A DNA stretch of 64,000 nt from Roseomonas sp. (lineage in GTDB: Bacteria; Pseudomonadota; Alphaproteobacteria; Acetobacterales; Acetobacteraceae), in contig JADCGF010000017.1 of NCBI GenBank assembly GCA_020249145.1, positions 186,001 to 250,000 on the forward strand, in the 5' to 3' direction. The notes below the pieces were generated by a model that was not told where the DNA came from, did no database searches, and was given only the letters and a program-made list of their open reading frames with translations. The position numbers and the translations under genes are program-made. This document shows, piece by piece, positions 63,211 to 64,000 of this stretch (positions are counted from its first letter, which is position 1; each line of letters opens with the position of its first letter).

Positions 63211-64000
63211 AGCCGGGCGGGTTTCTGCGCGCGGTGATGCTGGCGGGCTTCCTGTTCCTGTGGCTGCCCATTCTGCTGCTGGTGGGCTTTGCCTTCAGCG
63301 CGGATCGCATCCCCTTCCAATGGGGCGGGTTTTCGCTGCGCTGGTTTGGCGTGCTGGCGGCCAATGAAAGGCTACTGGAAGCCGCGTGGCTTTCGCTCCG
63401 CATCGCTGCTGCCAGCGCGATGCTGGCCGTGCTGATGGGTGGCGGCATTGCCTTTGCCCTGGCGCGGTTCGGCCCGTTTCGTGGGCGGGCGATTTTTGGT
63501 GCCTTGGCTGGCGCGCCGTTGGTGCTGCCGGAAGTGGTCATCGGCCTTTCGCTGCTGCTGCTTTTTGTCGCGTTGGAAGGGCTGATCGGCTGGCCCGCCG
63601 GGCGCGGCGCCTTCACCATCCTGTTGGCCCATGCCGGCTTTGGCGCGGCCTATGTCGCGGTGGTCGTGCAGGCGCGCCTGGCCGAGGCCGAGCGCAGCCT
63701 GGAAGAAGCCGCGATGGATTTGGGGGCGACACCCTTCGTTGCCTTCCGCACCATCACCCTGCCCCTGATCGCGCCGGCCCTGGTGGCGGGCTGGTTGCTC
63801 GCCTTTACGCTCTCGCTCGATGATGTGGTGATCGCGTCCTTCCTCTCGGGCCCCGCCGGGACCACGCTGCCGATTGCACTGTTTTCCATGCTGCGCCTTG
63901 GGCTGACGCCAGAGGTGAATGCGCTGGGCGCCCTGGTGGTGCTGGTGGCGGGCAGCATGCTGGCCCTGGCGCTTTGGCTGCTGGGCCGGCGGCGGGCCTG
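63207..64000 (+). CDS. potI: Polyamine-type ABC transporter permease 2, cut at the window end
   Basis: The open frame runs from the ATG at 63207 to the window edge for 264 codons. It has several helices and the EAA loop EEAAMDLGATPFVAFRTITLPL. It overlaps the potH stop by 4 nt. Only the last few residues are probably missing, since related permeases are about 265-280 residues long. Confidence 0.92.
   Translation, partial: MKPGGFLRAVMLAGFLFLWLPILLLVGFAFSADRIPFQWGGFSLRWFGVLAANERLLEAAWLSLRIAAASAMLAVLMGGGIAFALARFGPFRGRAIFGALAGAPLVLPEVVIGLSLLLLFVALEGLIGWPAGRGAFTILLAHAGFGAAYVAVVVQARLAEAERSLEEAAMDLGATPFVAFRTITLPLIAPALVAGWLLAFTLSLDDVVIASFLSGPAGTTLPIALFSMLRLGLTPEVNALGALVVLVAGSMLALALWLLGRRRA

Overview
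The window is GC-rich, gene-dense bacterial chromosome and most likely comes from an alphaproteobacterium of the Acetobacteraceae (Roseomonas-like). This placement is inference. It rests on two tripartite-tricarboxylate (Bug/TctC) receptors, an AcpXL-type very-long-chain fatty acid cluster for lipid A, MmcB, PmbA and M16 peptidase genes in the usual alphaproteobacterial form, and a PHB-type acetoacetyl-CoA reductase. I saw no rRNA, tRNA, CRISPR array, insertion sequence or origin. About 55 genes fill nearly all of the sequence.

Layout. 1-5.1 kb: start of a NIT-domain chemoreceptor, a Baeyer-Villiger-type flavin monooxygenase paired with a Bug receptor, a small secreted protein and a second Bug receptor. 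5.3-11.4 kb: gltBD glutamate synthase. 11.6-17.8 kb: mmcB, hldE, and thrC-M16 peptidase-pmbA. 17.9-18.7 kb: a DUF4258/XRE toxin-antitoxin-like pair with a palindromic operator. 18.8-21.1 kb: a degradative-looking cluster of a thiolase broken by an in-frame TAA, a DUF35 OB-fold partner and two tandem Lin0512-family genes. 21.1-32.8 kb: ChaC-like, DUF2125, recJ, glpX, hydrolases, a dehydrogenase, an atypical SDR, a WD40-cytochrome c fusion, and pdxA-pdxJ. 33.2-41.7 kb: phbB, YCII, AhpD-like, a BAX-inhibitor-1 membrane protein, a lipoprotein, a deaminase, a ybbA/ybbP-type ABC exporter divergent from tesA, and thpR.

42.8-49.5 kb is the most striking region. It is a one-strand, tightly spaced and partly overlapping operon that looks dedicated to copper: a DUF2946 protein, a TonB-dependent receptor, a YcnI-like protein, a small Cys-containing secreted protein, a PCuAC chaperone, an MbnP-like protein, an MbnH-like di-heme enzyme and a multi-pass membrane protein. 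No methanobactin precursor is visible, so this looks like a methanobactin-independent use of the MbnP/MbnH pair.

49.6-56.1 kb holds acpXL, fabZ, two ketosynthases, an alcohol dehydrogenase and lpxXL, followed by a MaoC-phosphotransacetylase fusion. The first ketosynthase has lost its nucleophilic cysteine and probably acts as a chain-length partner for the second. 56.3-60.0 kb: a DUF3576 lipoprotein and a three-gene phage-tail-like module that includes a beta-helix tailspike protein. 60.3-64 kb: a polyamine-type ABC importer (potFGHI), cut by the window end.

A 44-nt interrupted palindrome occurs as three tandem copies, one inverted single copy with compensatory base changes, and one decayed copy. 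All of these lie between convergent genes, which suggests a structured repeat that can serve as a bidirectional terminator.
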